Under the pieces are notes generated by a model. It searched no databases. It saw only the letters and a list, made by a program, of their open reading frames with translations, and was not told the origin of the DNA. DNA of 43,296 bases from a virus, in the IMG/VR virus record IMGVR_UViG_3300008050_003461, positions 1-43,296 of that record; one strand, 5' to 3'. This document shows, piece by piece, positions 1 to 8,383 of this stretch (positions are counted from its first letter, which is position 1; the number at the start of each line of letters is the position of its first letter). A program made the translations under genes and the position numbers.

Positions 1-183
1 CGCATGAGCAATCATTGCGGGGAGCATACCTTCACCGCAACCTATGTCTAAAACTCGTAATCCTGTCCAATCGTGCTGACCAACTATTGACCATGCTTCA
101 TGAAACACATTACATGTAAAAAAGGTATCAGAACCACCTTTAAATACTTCATTATATTTTTCTTTTAATTCTTTATTTTTCAT
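1..183 (-). CDS. Class I SAM-dependent methyltransferase, N-terminal part (runs off left edge)
   Basis: Reading the minus strand from the ATG at 183 gives an open frame of 61 residues to the window edge. It contains VLDIGCGEG at about residues 45-53, the glycine-rich motif I that binds S-adenosylmethionine in class I (Rossmann-fold) methyltransferases. The start overlaps the stop of the upstream glycosyltransferase as ATGA, so the two are probably translated together. It is the last visible gene of the sugar cluster, and methylation of a sugar or glycan is a reasonable inference, but the acceptor cannot be told from this fragment. The rest of the gene, including any substrate-specific part, lies outside the window. 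Confidence 0.75.
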   Translation of the reverse strand, partial: MKNKELKEKYNEVFKGGSDTFFTCNVFHEAWSIVGQHDWTGLRVLDIGCGEGMLPAMIAHA

Positions 184-905
184 ATTCTGGGTTCATCTCC
201 AGTATATTTTGGTCTTATGTGTCTAACAACAGAATATGGATTCATTACATACTTTGCTTTATCTCTTACTCGTAAAGACCATTCTAAATCTTCTGCATCT
301 CCATACATCAATTCTTCGTTTAAAGGATTTTCTTCCATAAACTTTTTCTTTGCTACCCAATATGAACCAGAAATATAAGAATAATTTGATGCATCTGCAT
401 CACTATAATCTATAAATCCTCTCTTTGGATAATTTGGATGGTCCCATGAAATCCAATCACGAAATCTATCCCCCCATATATTTTGAACAACATTCATACA
501 AATATCCCAATCGTCTCCAAATTTTAAAAACCCTTCATACCATCCTGTCATAAATGCATGATAATCGTGAAAGTAAACTATATTTTCATACTTTGCTTTT
601 TCTGTTAATAGATTTTTCTTTTTAGTAATCCACCCACCCTGATTAATCATATTTTCGTCACACCATTGTTTCCCTTTCCCCACCATTCCTATTTCTTCAT
701 CAAAAGGAATGTGAACAATGTCTTCTCTGTTATGAAGGGAATATGTGTGTCTTCCCTCTGAAACATGTGGTCCTCCGACAATAATGATTTCGTACTCTGG
801 TATGTTTTGTTTTCTTATAGATTCAACCATACAACGAACCCTGTCTTGCCAAGCAAAACAAGATTGGGATGCGGGTGCGGTTGTCATAGCAAAAGTAAAA
901 TTCAT
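180..905 (-). CDS. GT-A-fold glycosyltransferase (family 2-like)
   Basis: A 241-residue protein. The N-terminal half alternates short strands and helices as in GT-A nucleotide-sugar transferases: residues 38-46 read YEIIIVGGP, and FHDYHAF near residue 113 sits where a DxD-type metal site would be. A later GDAEDLEWSLR (about 202-212) resembles the acidic 'ED' motif that family 2 enzymes use as catalytic base. No membrane segment or signal peptide is visible, so it is probably cytoplasmic. It overlaps both neighbours by four bases (ATGA), as do most genes in this cluster. Donor and acceptor are unknown. The family call rests on motif layout and is moderately sure. Confidence 0.75.
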   Translation of the reverse strand: MNFTFAMTTAPASQSCFAWQDRVRCMVESIRKQNIPEYEIIIVGGPHVSEGRHTYSLHNREDIVHIPFDEEIGMVGKGKQWCDENMINQGGWITKKKNLLTEKAKYENIVYFHDYHAFMTGWYEGFLKFGDDWDICMNVVQNIWGDRFRDWISWDHPNYPKRGFIDYSDADASNYSYISGSYWVAKKKFMEENPLNEELMYGDAEDLEWSLRVRDKAKYVMNPYSVVRHIRPKYTGDEPRI

Positions 906-1651
906 ACTTTACATCCACTCCCACCATTTCTTTTACAACCCGCCTTACCACCACAACATCTTGATTTTTTGGATATATTATCTTTTGTGTATAAATATTC
1001 AGCATATGCAAAATCTTGCTCTGTGTCGATGTCTATTGCTTCCTTTTCAGTAACTTCGTATACATAAGGTCTTTCTCCAACCAAATCACCATTCATCATA
1101 CATTCTTTTGTGGTTATAATTCCCCCAAAACAAACACCCATAATGTCTGTTAAATCTTGACTGTTTGGTTGCTTGCCTGCCTCATAATTTAACGGTCTAA
1201 ATCCACCCTCTTCGTTTGTCAAAAGATGATGGTTCATTAGATATCCTGCCACAAGATTTTGGTCAAAATCATTTTCTTTGTATAATTTAATCATACTATT
1301 ATAAGTAGAAATGCCCATAAAAGGATAACAAACACTAGCAGATAAAATATAATTAGAATCATATAAACAAGAAGATTCAGCAACATGTTTATATAAATCA
1401 CTTGGTTCTGTATAGTCTTGTGCATATTCTGTATTTCGCTCTGCCCATTCAATGTTCATATCTTTTGCTATTTTCAATGCTGTTGGACAATCACTATTCA
1501 AAACAATTCTGTCTATATTCTTCACTGCTAATAATTGTTCAATTTTATTAACAAGCAAGGACATTTTAGGGTTTCCAAACTTTCTAATATTTTTATTTAA
1601 AACTCGTTTAGAACCCCTTCTTGTCATTATAAGTGCTGTAATTTTTTTCAT
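902..1651 (-). CDS. neuA: Acylneuraminate cytidylyltransferase-like (CMP-sialic-acid synthetase family), Cys-rich tail
   Basis: A 249-residue protein that begins ALIMTRRGSKRVLNKNIRKF, closely matching the nucleotide-binding signature of CMP-sialate and CMP-KDO synthetases, whose usual form is ARxGSKRxxxKNI. Family members activate a nonulosonic acid by forming its CMP derivative for a later transferase. The internal SASVCYPF region and the late EAIDIDTEQDFAYAE (Asp-rich, about 207-221) also fit the family, and the length is typical. Oddly, the last 20 or so residues form a small tail with five cysteines plus many Lys and Gly, which the enzymes normally lack. A sialyltransferase-like gene lies downstream of regA in the same cluster (3978-4574), which supports a CMP-sugar pathway. 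The exact sugar is not known, and no NeuB-type synthase is visible in the window. Confidence 0.8.
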   Translation of the reverse strand: MKKITALIMTRRGSKRVLNKNIRKFGNPKMSLLVNKIEQLLAVKNIDRIVLNSDCPTALKIAKDMNIEWAERNTEYAQDYTEPSDLYKHVAESSCLYDSNYILSASVCYPFMGISTYNSMIKLYKENDFDQNLVAGYLMNHHLLTNEEGGFRPLNYEAGKQPNSQDLTDIMGVCFGGIITTKECMMNGDLVGERPYVYEVTEKEAIDIDTEQDFAYAEYLYTKDNISKKSRCCGGKAGCKRNGGSGCKV

Positions 1652-2226
1652 ATATTCCTTCCGTGAACACCAATATGCTTTTGTTCTTTTTTTGCTTGCA
1701 TATCACAAACAGTAGATAGCCAAATCATATGAATATTTTCAACAACATTATATTCTTTGGAATCCACCCAAAAATTTAAATTTCCTATTTTCTGTAAACT
1801 ATTATTTTTATCAAATCCAGTAAATGTTATAATTCTACTTCCGTTGGACTTGACATATTCTGCTGCATTAATAATATTTTCGGATTCACCCGAAGAACTA
1901 ATAAACACATAACAATCCTCATATCTTCCATATAAATGAACAAATCTCTTCATTGAATTTTCATATCCAAAGTCATTTGCATATGCAGTAATGACACTAG
2001 AATCATTAAATGCTAAACAAGGAATGTCTAATTGGTTTGTAAAATCTAATGCTGCATGGGTAGCAATGGTATTGCTTGCACCATTACCAAAAAATAACAT
2101 CTTGGAATGAAAACTTCTAAAAAAGGATATCATTTCCCCCATATCTTGTATTTTTGAATATAAAGAATCTGTGTTCAATAATATTTTATAATAATCTAAT
2201 CTATTTTTAATCCACTCTTTCATCAT
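1648..2226 (-). CDS. SIS-domain phosphosugar isomerase-like protein
   Basis: About 192 residues forming a single SIS (sugar isomerase) domain. The phosphosugar-binding loop reads FFGNGASNTIATHAALDF, similar to GmhA sedoheptulose-7-phosphate isomerases, and a second loop reads VFISSSGESENII, the Ser-rich phosphate-binding motif of SIS proteins. GmhA/KdsD-type enzymes isomerise keto- and aldose-phosphates at the start of heptose or KDO pathways. I prefer an ATG start at 2226 (a second ATG is at 2223) behind an AGGA ribosome site; a longer frame would need TTG at 2238. It overlaps the oxidoreductase upstream by 20 bases and the cytidylyltransferase by four. The substrate is not known. Confidence 0.82.
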   Translation of the reverse strand: MMKEWIKNRLDYYKILLNTDSLYSKIQDMGEMISFFRSFHSKMLFFGNGASNTIATHAALDFTNQLDIPCLAFNDSSVITAYANDFGYENSMKRFVHLYGRYEDCYVFISSSGESENIINAAEYVKSNGSRIITFTGFDKNNSLQKIGNLNFWVDSKEYNVVENIHMIWLSTVCDMQAKKEQKHIGVHGRNI

Positions 2227-3175
2227 ATATCCTATCAATTATTTTCATAAGTTTCAATGCATCTGTAGAAGAACCAATTGTTACGGGAGAATCGCTCTTA
2301 ATAGACCCAAAGAAGTATTTTACTTCCGATTCCCAAGACTCATCTACAGAATACTCCATACGGTTCTCAGAACTCCATATAGCAACGGGGCTTACACTTC
2401 TGTTAGTTGCTTCTGTTAATATTTCTTGTCCATATGTACCTGATGGTGTTTTCAATCCATTTAATACCATATACCCCTTTTCAAAAAATATCTCCAATGC
2501 AAACAAATGCCTCCACTGTGTCATAGTAGAATGTAAGGATGCTGCTACTCCTGTTTTGTTATTTTTGAATATAGAAAATACATTATCTTCTATACCTTCC
2601 AAATTCCAAAAATTATTAGATATGATAGAATGTACTTCATCAAAATCTTCTGCAATATAAAGAAATAAATCTAACATATGAATACCTTGGTCTATCAATA
2701 TACCTCCGCCAGATAATTCTTTTTTTGACCTCCATCCATTAAAAAAACTTTTATCTGAACTTTTACCGTAACGACCTCTCATCCAAAGAATATTACCATA
2801 TTTATTATTATCAACTGCGTTTTTTATATATTTTATACTTTTATGGTGTCTGTGATTGAAACCATACATTAGTTTCCCCACACATTTTTTTTCAGTTTCT
2901 ATTACCTCTAAAACTTCGTCCGAATTAAATGCTGGTGGTTTTTCACAAAAAACATGTTTTCCTGATTCTAATGCACGAATTGTTAATTCTTTATTAATAT
3001 AATTTGGTGTGCATATAAACACTGCATCTATCTCTTCATCACCCAATAAAAGGTCTATAGAACTATTGTTTTTTAGAGGGTCGCACATAGACGATACAAA
3101 ACCCCCATTAGAAATTATTGCATCTTTTCTGATTTTACCCATCTTTCCATTTCCAATAATAGCACAGTTAATCAT
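2207..3175 (-). CDS. Gfo/Idh/MocA-family NAD(P)-dependent oxidoreductase
   Basis: A 322-residue protein with an N-terminal Rossmann fold: the dinucleotide loop IGNGKMGKIRKDA is at residues 7-19, followed by VFICTPNYINKE and the diagnostic GKHVFCEKPPAF (about 88-99), whose Glu-Lys-Pro is the hallmark of this family. The C-terminal half carries GGGILIDQGIHMLDLFL, matching the conserved Asp/His region of the substrate domain. Family members oxidise or reduce hydroxyl groups on sugars and nucleotide sugars. It overlaps the downstream sugar isomerase by 20 bases and the upstream dehydrogenase by an ATGA. The pairing with the SIS and cytidylyltransferase genes suggests work on one sugar precursor; this is inferred. 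Confidence 0.9.
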   Translation of the reverse strand: MINCAIIGNGKMGKIRKDAIISNGGFVSSMCDPLKNNSSIDLLLGDEEIDAVFICTPNYINKELTIRALESGKHVFCEKPPAFNSDEVLEVIETEKKCVGKLMYGFNHRHHKSIKYIKNAVDNNKYGNILWMRGRYGKSSDKSFFNGWRSKKELSGGGILIDQGIHMLDLFLYIAEDFDEVHSIISNNFWNLEGIEDNVFSIFKNNKTGVAASLHSTMTQWRHLFALEIFFEKGYMVLNGLKTPSGTYGQEILTEATNRSVSPVAIWSSENRMEYSVDESWESEVKYFFGSIKSDSPVTIGSSTDALKLMKIIDRIYDERVD

Positions 3176-3981
3176 AATGACTCCACTAATAATGAATTTA
3201 TAAACAACAACAAATCATCAGAAGAACTTTTTAAAAACTCTTCATTTGTACTAGCAATGTGTGGTGTCATATAAAATCCATCATCTATAAATTCTTTTAA
3301 TTTTCCATCATATGGTTCATTCCAAAAAACATCAAACGCTGCTCTAATCTTATTATTTTTGATTGCATCATACAACGCATCTTCAGAAACAATATCACCT
3401 CTTGCAGTATTTATAAGAGAAGAACCTTGTTTCATCCACGATAATTTTTCCGAATCAAGGAAACTTTTATTATCATCAGAGGAAGGAATGTGTAAAGATA
3501 TACAATCTGCTTCAATAAACAAACCTTTTAAATCATCATAATTATTATCTAAAACATCAAAAGTATCTACTTGCATAAAACTATTCATCTTCTGTTGAAC
3601 CAACTTTCCAATGTTTCCCATACCTATCACTAAAAGAATATAGTCAGAAAATAATTTCCTGTTATTCTTTTCCCATCTATCTACACATCCAACAGAAGAA
3701 TATAACATCTTCATTATAAGATAACATGTAAAATTAGCGGTTTCTTCATATATGAAATGAGTGGTGGACTCAGAAGGAAATCCAACCTTTATATTTCTTT
3801 CCTTTGCCTTTTCAAACGGTACATTATCCCTTCCAACTCCTACACGAAATATTCCTTTAGCGTTTGGAAAATCGTCCAACGAAATGTGTTTACTTCCCAT
3901 AAGAATAACATCTGCGTTTTCTTTATCGTTTATTGTATCAATATAACCATCTAATGTTTTTGTATTTGACCATATATTCAT
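3172..3981 (-). CDS. D-isomer-specific 2-hydroxyacid dehydrogenase
   Basis: A 269-residue protein related to phosphoglycerate/lactate dehydrogenases. FRVGVGRDNVPFEKAKERNI (about 45-64) matches the family's substrate-side loop, VIGMGNIGKLVQQKM (about 137-151) is the NAD-binding glycine motif, and SLINTARGDIVSEDAL carries the catalytic Arg. An acidic residue and a His (in TPHIAS, near residue 240) complete the usual Arg-Glu-His set. It is shorter than typical members (about 310-330) because the N-terminal segment is reduced. The start is an ATG overlapping the upstream stop (ATGA). Reduction of a 2-keto acid or oxidation of a sugar acid in the same pathway as the neighbouring oxidoreductase is likely but unproven. 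Confidence 0.88.
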   Translation of the reverse strand: MNIWSNTKTLDGYIDTINDKENADVILMGSKHISLDDFPNAKGIFRVGVGRDNVPFEKAKERNIKVGFPSESTTHFIYEETANFTCYLIMKMLYSSVGCVDRWEKNNRKLFSDYILLVIGMGNIGKLVQQKMNSFMQVDTFDVLDNNYDDLKGLFIEADCISLHIPSSDDNKSFLDSEKLSWMKQGSSLINTARGDIVSEDALYDAIKNNKIRAAFDVFWNEPYDGKLKEFIDDGFYMTPHIASTNEEFLKSSSDDLLLFINSLLVESL

Positions 3982-4574
3982 TGTAAAACCAAATTCTTTC
4001 TTTTCTCAAAAGTATAACTTGATATTATATGAAACATCTTTTCTGGATATAAATCAATCATAGACATCAAATATTCATAAGTCAATTCTGTATTGTGACC
4101 ACTTATTTTTGTAAGGTTACCGTCTTTATCATAAGTACCATCTTCCCACAACCACTTAACGGAAAGGTCAAACTCATCATTATCAAAGTAGTACATCCTA
4201 TTATCTACTTGAAACAAATCAAAACCTATTAGTGAGATTTTATCGAATTCGGAATTAGTAACATATTCATGAAACGCCAATATGCCTGTTGATGGGTCTA
4301 AATCTTTATATTTAAATGATTCTCTAACAGGAGAGCCAGAACCCGTATCAATAGTACGAATAATACCCAATCGTTTTCTTTCTTCTTTTGTATATGGTGT
4401 AGATGTTCTGTTTGCATAATCATAATGAACTCTGTTTCCAATATACTTTTCATATTTATTATTAAAAATTGGTCTACCACAAGCAACTATTGTGTCAAAC
4501 TTGTCAATAAATGTTTTTGAACATTTTTTTACGCTAGGACCTTTTCCAATAATTGCGACTGATTTCTTACGCAT
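3978..4574 (-). CDS. Sialyltransferase-like glycosyltransferase (GT29/GT42-type fold)
   Basis: A 198-residue protein. The start, VAIIGKGPSVKKC at residues 6-18, followed by FDTIVACGRP and then STGILAFHEYV and ISLIGFDLF, reproduces the motif order of CMP-sialic acid-using transferases: a G(N/K)GPS nucleotide loop, a central SxG segment, then a strand ending in GxD. GT42 enzymes of Campylobacter and the eukaryotic-type GT29 family share this order. A DUF115-like motif-A protein is an alternative. The CMP-sialate-synthetase-like gene in the same cluster could supply its donor. It overlaps the upstream GT17-like gene by 46 bases, one of the longest overlaps here. A clear second catalytic His cannot be assigned by eye, so activity is inferred. 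Confidence 0.62.
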   Translation of the reverse strand: MRKKSVAIIGKGPSVKKCSKTFIDKFDTIVACGRPIFNNKYEKYIGNRVHYDYANRTSTPYTKEERKRLGIIRTIDTGSGSPVRESFKYKDLDPSTGILAFHEYVTNSEFDKISLIGFDLFQVDNRMYYFDNDEFDLSVKWLWEDGTYDKDGNLTKISGHNTELTYEYLMSMIDLYPEKMFHIISSYTFEKRKNLVLQ

Positions 4575-5326
4575 GTAGGTAATACCTCACTATTCATTTC
4601 CAATTCTCTAATTTTAAAATCAACACCATCATCAAAAGGATATGTTTTATTTTCTATTGCTTTTTTTAACAATTCTTCATTTGCACAAAACCGATATCTA
4701 GGATGACTATATGTATAAAGTTTATATACCATTTCCTCTGGAGTCATACACCAAGAAAAATGACAACCCACCTTATTAGCCACAATCTTGCCAACATCTC
4801 TAAAATTACAGGGATATTGACCCCTAAATATACCATATTTAGTTGCAATAGGAGAAACAAAATCTTTATCTTCCCATAAATAATTCATCTTATAGAAAAA
4901 TTGGTGTAAATTTAGTCTCACAACATCATTGATTTCGACCTCGCTTAAAATATAATCATACGATTCTCCATAAATAATCTCATCTGCATCAACAGAAAAT
5001 ATGATATCCTCATCATCAAATACCAAATTTGTCATAAATGAACTTCTCATGACTGGTTCGTTTATTTGATGAATAGAATTTTCATCGTTGTGTGCCTCTA
5101 CAACATCTTCGCTAATATCACAAGGAAGATATATAATTTTATCTTGAAGTTCCTCTGGAAACAGATGTTTATATTCTTCAAATATAAACTTCCTTGGTTC
5201 TCCTGTGTGTGTTCTATTATACTCACATATAATAAATTTATCTATATGATTATAAGATTCTATGAGGTTCATCACCAAAAACTTAATCTCATGAGGTACA
5301 TAAAAATATGTCTTCAAATATATCAT
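4529..5326 (-). CDS. Glycosyltransferase family 17-like protein
   Basis: About 265 residues from the ATG at 5326, which overlaps the upstream stop as ATGA and has GGAG just before it; a longer frame would need TTG at 5338. The body matches GT17 (the family of eukaryotic beta-1,4-mannosyl-glycoprotein N-acetylglucosaminyltransferase, also common in giant viruses and phages): an early FIICEYNRTHTG, the metal-binding VDADEI at residues 112-117, and a late GCHFSWCMTPEEMVYKL corresponding to the family's G-W/C-H-F-S block. It probably transfers a sugar such as GlcNAc, but the acceptor is unknown. Its 3' end runs 46 bases into the next gene. Confidence 0.78.
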   Translation of the reverse strand: MIYLKTYFYVPHEIKFLVMNLIESYNHIDKFIICEYNRTHTGEPRKFIFEEYKHLFPEELQDKIIYLPCDISEDVVEAHNDENSIHQINEPVMRSSFMTNLVFDDEDIIFSVDADEIIYGESYDYILSEVEINDVVRLNLHQFFYKMNYLWEDKDFVSPIATKYGIFRGQYPCNFRDVGKIVANKVGCHFSWCMTPEEMVYKLYTYSHPRYRFCANEELLKKAIENKTYPFDDGVDFKIRELEMNSEVLPTCVRNQSQLLEKVLA

Positions 5327-6045
5327 ATCAATCTCCAAATACTATAATCTTTATTTCCACCATTATATAAATCCAACCAAAATTTATCCTTTAACCTCGC
5401 TCTACTTTCTACCCACTCTTTGTTGTGTATTATTTTCTTTTCTTTTCCTATAAATCCCGCACAAATACAAAAAGTAGATGGACTAGAGATTATATAATCA
5501 CACTCGGTCATTGTATTAAAATCATAAGCATATTTGCTTCTATCGTTTGTATTCTCTCCCAAACTATAAGATATTTTTTCTTTTTGTAGATGCTCCTTAA
5601 CCAATCCAAACGCCGGTAATGTCTCATCGTCTGTAAAAATAATAATATTACTAACTCTATTCCTTATTGATTCTATTGCTTCTATGTAATAATTTCCACT
5701 CAAAATTGCGTTATTGTTCCATTCGTGAAAATCAGTACCCCTAAAATGTATAGCCACACTAATACCCTTGACATATTTTTTTATTTTAAGTTTGAAAACA
5801 TCTCTTGTTGGTATAGTATTCCAATCAAAAAATACTTCTCCTAAACAGGGTGGTAGATTGTGTGTTGGTGGTTTTTCTATTGTCCACATCTCACCAGAAA
5901 ACATTTTATATCCGTCCCAAGGAAAACAACACCACCTGTTAGAAAAATCTTTTGCTGCAAGTTGAACAAGGTTGTTGAAATATAAAATTCTATTACCAAA
6001 TCCCCAATCAGAAGGCATAGAATCTATTGATATTACTGGTTGCAT
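5323..6045 (-). CDS. Alpha-1,2-fucosyltransferase-like glycosyltransferase (GT11-like)
   Basis: About 240 residues from the ATG at 6045, chosen because a strong purine-rich ribosome site (GGAAAGAGGGTGG) lies directly upstream; a TTG at 6066 would add seven residues. VAIHFRGTDFHEW resembles the H-x-R-R-x-D donor motif of GT11 and related GDP-fucose transferases, and DFNTMTECDYIISSPSTF matches their second motif, where a conserved Ser-Thr-Phe follows an N/S-rich strand. The first Arg of the usual pair is replaced by Phe here, so donor choice may differ. The GDP-mannose 3,5-epimerase elsewhere in the window makes GDP-sugars a plausible donor class. It overlaps the gene upstream by 13 bases. Confidence 0.6.
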   Translation of the reverse strand: MQPVISIDSMPSDWGFGNRILYFNNLVQLAAKDFSNRWCCFPWDGYKMFSGEMWTIEKPPTHNLPPCLGEVFFDWNTIPTRDVFKLKIKKYVKGISVAIHFRGTDFHEWNNNAILSGNYYIEAIESIRNRVSNIIIFTDDETLPAFGLVKEHLQKEKISYSLGENTNDRSKYAYDFNTMTECDYIISSPSTFCICAGFIGKEKKIIHNKEWVESRARLKDKFWLDLYNGGNKDYSIWRLI

Positions 6046-6731
6046 TTCCACCCTCTTTCCTTCCAATAATCATACAAAAAAGAACGAATATCATTATGTG
6101 TTGGTGTTTTCCATGTTGCGTGTTGGTCTACACCAAGAGTGGGGTTGATATCGCCCCAATTATCTTTCTCTTGTATTGTTTGTGTAGGTAGATATGTTTC
6201 TATGCCACCGTGTATCTGACAAGAAGCACAAAAATGTATATCCTCTCCGTTATCAAAAGTAGGAGCAGGTTCTCTCCACATATAATTTATCCAAGAAGTT
6301 TTAAAAAACCAACAATGACCAACTATGTCACACTTAATGGGATTATCATTAAACATACCATCACATAACCCACACCCAAACCCATTATGGTTTCTACAAT
6401 TTGCACCAACAATACAATTTTTTTCATCACACAATTCTTTGCAATGAGAAAGCCAATTATTAGCAGGTATTGTATCATCATCAAAAATGGCAGTATATTC
6501 AGAATCAAATAATAGAGGTAAAGTAAATCTTCCGTGAAACTTAAAATTCATATCTTTTGAATGAACATGTTTAAATTTGTATTTGATTTTCAGTTTTGAT
6601 ATATCAATATGAGATTCGTTTTGATAAACATATACATCACCAATATTTGCTGTTTGGTTTGATATTGCATCTAGTTGTTCTTCAAGATTATCTCTTTTCC
6701 AAACAGTCAATATAATATTTATATCATCCAT
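6033..6731 (-). CDS. GT-A-fold glycosyltransferase
   Basis: About 232 residues from the ATG at 6731 (a TTG at 6746 gives a longer, less likely frame). It begins with a strand-helix pair (NIILTVWKRDNLEEQLDAI) typical of GT-A enzymes. TAIFDDDTIPANNW holds the Asp-x-Asp metal and nucleotide site near residue 88, and FDNGEDIHFCAS near residue 165 is the likely catalytic acidic motif. A Cys/Gly-rich stretch between them (NHNGFGCGLCDG) is unusual. It resembles glycosyltransferases scattered through T4-like marine phages and the C-terminal domain of exostosins. It overlaps both neighbours by a few bases, so it belongs to the same transcript. Substrates are unknown. Confidence 0.75.
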   Translation of the reverse strand: MDDINIILTVWKRDNLEEQLDAISNQTANIGDVYVYQNESHIDISKLKIKYKFKHVHSKDMNFKFHGRFTLPLLFDSEYTAIFDDDTIPANNWLSHCKELCDEKNCIVGANCRNHNGFGCGLCDGMFNDNPIKCDIVGHCWFFKTSWINYMWREPAPTFDNGEDIHFCASCQIHGGIETYLPTQTIQEKDNWGDINPTLGVDQHATWKTPTHNDIRSFLYDYWKERGWKCNQ

Positions 6732-7503
6732 AAAAATTTTCCACAATCATCTTAGTAGTATCGAATGAACCTTTTCTTGAACAATTTTCCTCATACCAAT
6801 CTCTACCGTTTTTTGATAAACTATTCCACTCTTCTTCGGTAATATTTTCTACAATGTCTAAAACATCTTCTGGTGTATTTGCTGTAAGATAGTGTACACC
6901 TTCTGTCATGGGTCTGTAAAAATCAAGACTGCAACCCTCTGTATAAATTGGAACTGTTCCTAATCCAAGATATTCAATTTCTCTATTGCACTTTGGACCA
7001 TATCCCGGCAATACCAATCCAAATTTTGAATGTCTCACCTTGTCTAAATATTCTTCTTGTGTGTATGGATACCTAGTATCAGCCGATGCTATAGGCATAC
7101 TAAACAATTCTACACCACACGACCAATCGTAACGAACTCTATTTTTGTGCTGTATTTGGTTTTCAATTTTTCCTAAAAATATAGAAGATATGTTTCTATC
7201 ATAATATGATAATATACCCTTCTCTATTTCTTTTTCTAACTTCTTAGGATGTCTAGACCAAAAAATCCAAGGAAAACAATTTTCACAATTTTTTTGCATA
7301 TTTGAAAACAGTGCATAATTCCACCTTTCTGGTAAAAAATCAAATCTGGCATACTCATATAAAAGAATATTACCCACACCACCTATCCAACAAAATCTAT
7401 CATTACTTTCTTCTATTTCACAGTAATCAGACTCTTCCCACATTCCCAATAACTCTCGGAATGTGTCTCCCTTATGACACGAATGGTTTAGATATATTTT
7501 CAT
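6724..7503 (-). CDS. Exostosin/GT47-like glycosyltransferase
   Basis: A 259-residue protein starting at an ATG at 7503. The C-terminal third carries RHSKFGLVLPGYGPKCNREI followed by EYLGLGTVPIYTEG, the signature by which exostosin-family (GT47) and some GT10-like GT-B enzymes bind a nucleotide sugar: 'S-K-F-x-L-x-P-x-G' then 'R-x-x-E-x-L-x-x-G-x-x-P-V/I'. The N-terminal half, with FPWIFWSRHPKKLEKEI, is not clearly assignable. It overlaps the next gene by eight bases and the previous one by 32. Donor and acceptor are not known; the family call is good. Confidence 0.75.
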   Translation of the reverse strand: MKIYLNHSCHKGDTFRELLGMWEESDYCEIEESNDRFCWIGGVGNILLYEYARFDFLPERWNYALFSNMQKNCENCFPWIFWSRHPKKLEKEIEKGILSYYDRNISSIFLGKIENQIQHKNRVRYDWSCGVELFSMPIASADTRYPYTQEEYLDKVRHSKFGLVLPGYGPKCNREIEYLGLGTVPIYTEGCSLDFYRPMTEGVHYLTANTPEDVLDIVENITEEEWNSLSKNGRDWYEENCSRKGSFDTTKMIVENFYG

Positions 7504-8383
7504 TATAATAAAAATTTCGCATGTTTGAATTATTATTAAATAATTCTTTCATTTTCTTTGCTACTTCGTTGTCAACATTCAACAATTTTTTGGTAATTTT
7601 TCCTCTAGCATCACTAGGTTCGCCAGCCCATTTTGTAACATCATTTTCTTCAATAATAGATAATACCATATTTTGCTGAGATGTCAATACAATACTGTTA
7701 TATTGATTGTTTTTTATTTCTGTGCATGGGAAACTTGCGTGTTTCTTTTGGTCGTCAATGGGACAATCTAAAAAATGTTTTTCTAAATAAGTTTTATCTT
7801 GTATATTTATAAAGGTATTCGTCATAAGATATTGGTCTTGTGCCCAAGGCAAATCTGATTTGTTGTTATAATAATCATCAAATGTTTTTGGTAGGTTTGG
7901 TATATGTTTTGGTTTGAATCCAGACAACCCACCCAACATATCACAACCCTGTTCGTGATAATGGTTGATATTAGACCTCATAGTTTGAATATGGTAATTA
8001 TCACTTTCTTCAAAAAACTTAGTGCAAAGAACCTCGTTTCTGTTTGGTAAAGAATCAACATCTCTTGTAAAGAAACATCCCACATCAGAATCCCAACAAG
8101 GCATCATTCTCCACAACATAGGTTCAGATGTGGTTTTATATTGTCTTTCTATTATTCTAACATCACAATTTGCAACCCTAAAAATTTCAAACAAAGGGTG
8201 GTATTGTGTACTATCTGTTGTATAAATTCTTACACTGATATTAGGATACAGTATAGAATTCATTATCAACAAACTAGGTATATTGTACCAATATCGTCTG
8301 GAATCCATTCTGTTTTCATCCCATATTCTGTGAGAATGCATAACAATAGGTTCAAATATACAATATGAAATAACTGTATTCAT
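7472..8383 (-). CDS. Putative glycosyltransferase with DxD motif
   Basis: A 303-residue protein starting with ATG at 8383, which overlaps the upstream stop (ATGA). The N-terminal part (RYWYNIPSLLIMNSILYP then VRIYTTD) and GCFFTRDVDSLPNRNEV, with a Asp-Val-Asp near residue 109, look like a GT8-like GT-A core with a metal-binding DxD. GGLSGFKPKHIP further on may be part of the acceptor site. I do not recognise a named family; similar proteins of unknown function occur in T4-like marine phages. Its position inside an unbroken run of glycosyltransferase genes is the strongest support for the role. Confidence 0.6.
   Translation of the reverse strand: MNTVISYCIFEPIVMHSHRIWDENRMDSRRYWYNIPSLLIMNSILYPNISVRIYTTDSTQYHPLFEIFRVANCDVRIIERQYKTTSEPMLWRMMPCWDSDVGCFFTRDVDSLPNRNEVLCTKFFEESDNYHIQTMRSNINHYHEQGCDMLGGLSGFKPKHIPNLPKTFDDYYNNKSDLPWAQDQYLMTNTFINIQDKTYLEKHFLDCPIDDQKKHASFPCTEIKNNQYNSIVLTSQQNMVLSIIEENDVTKWAGEPSDARGKITKKLLNVDNEVAKKMKELFNNNSNMRNFYYNENISKPFVS

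Noticed and set aside
6045-6066. Longer TTG-started versions of several sugar genes (6066, 6746, 5338, 2238) and of genes at 13042 and 25925
   Set aside because: In each case a nearby ATG has a better ribosome site or a standard ATGA/TAATG overlap with the upstream gene.
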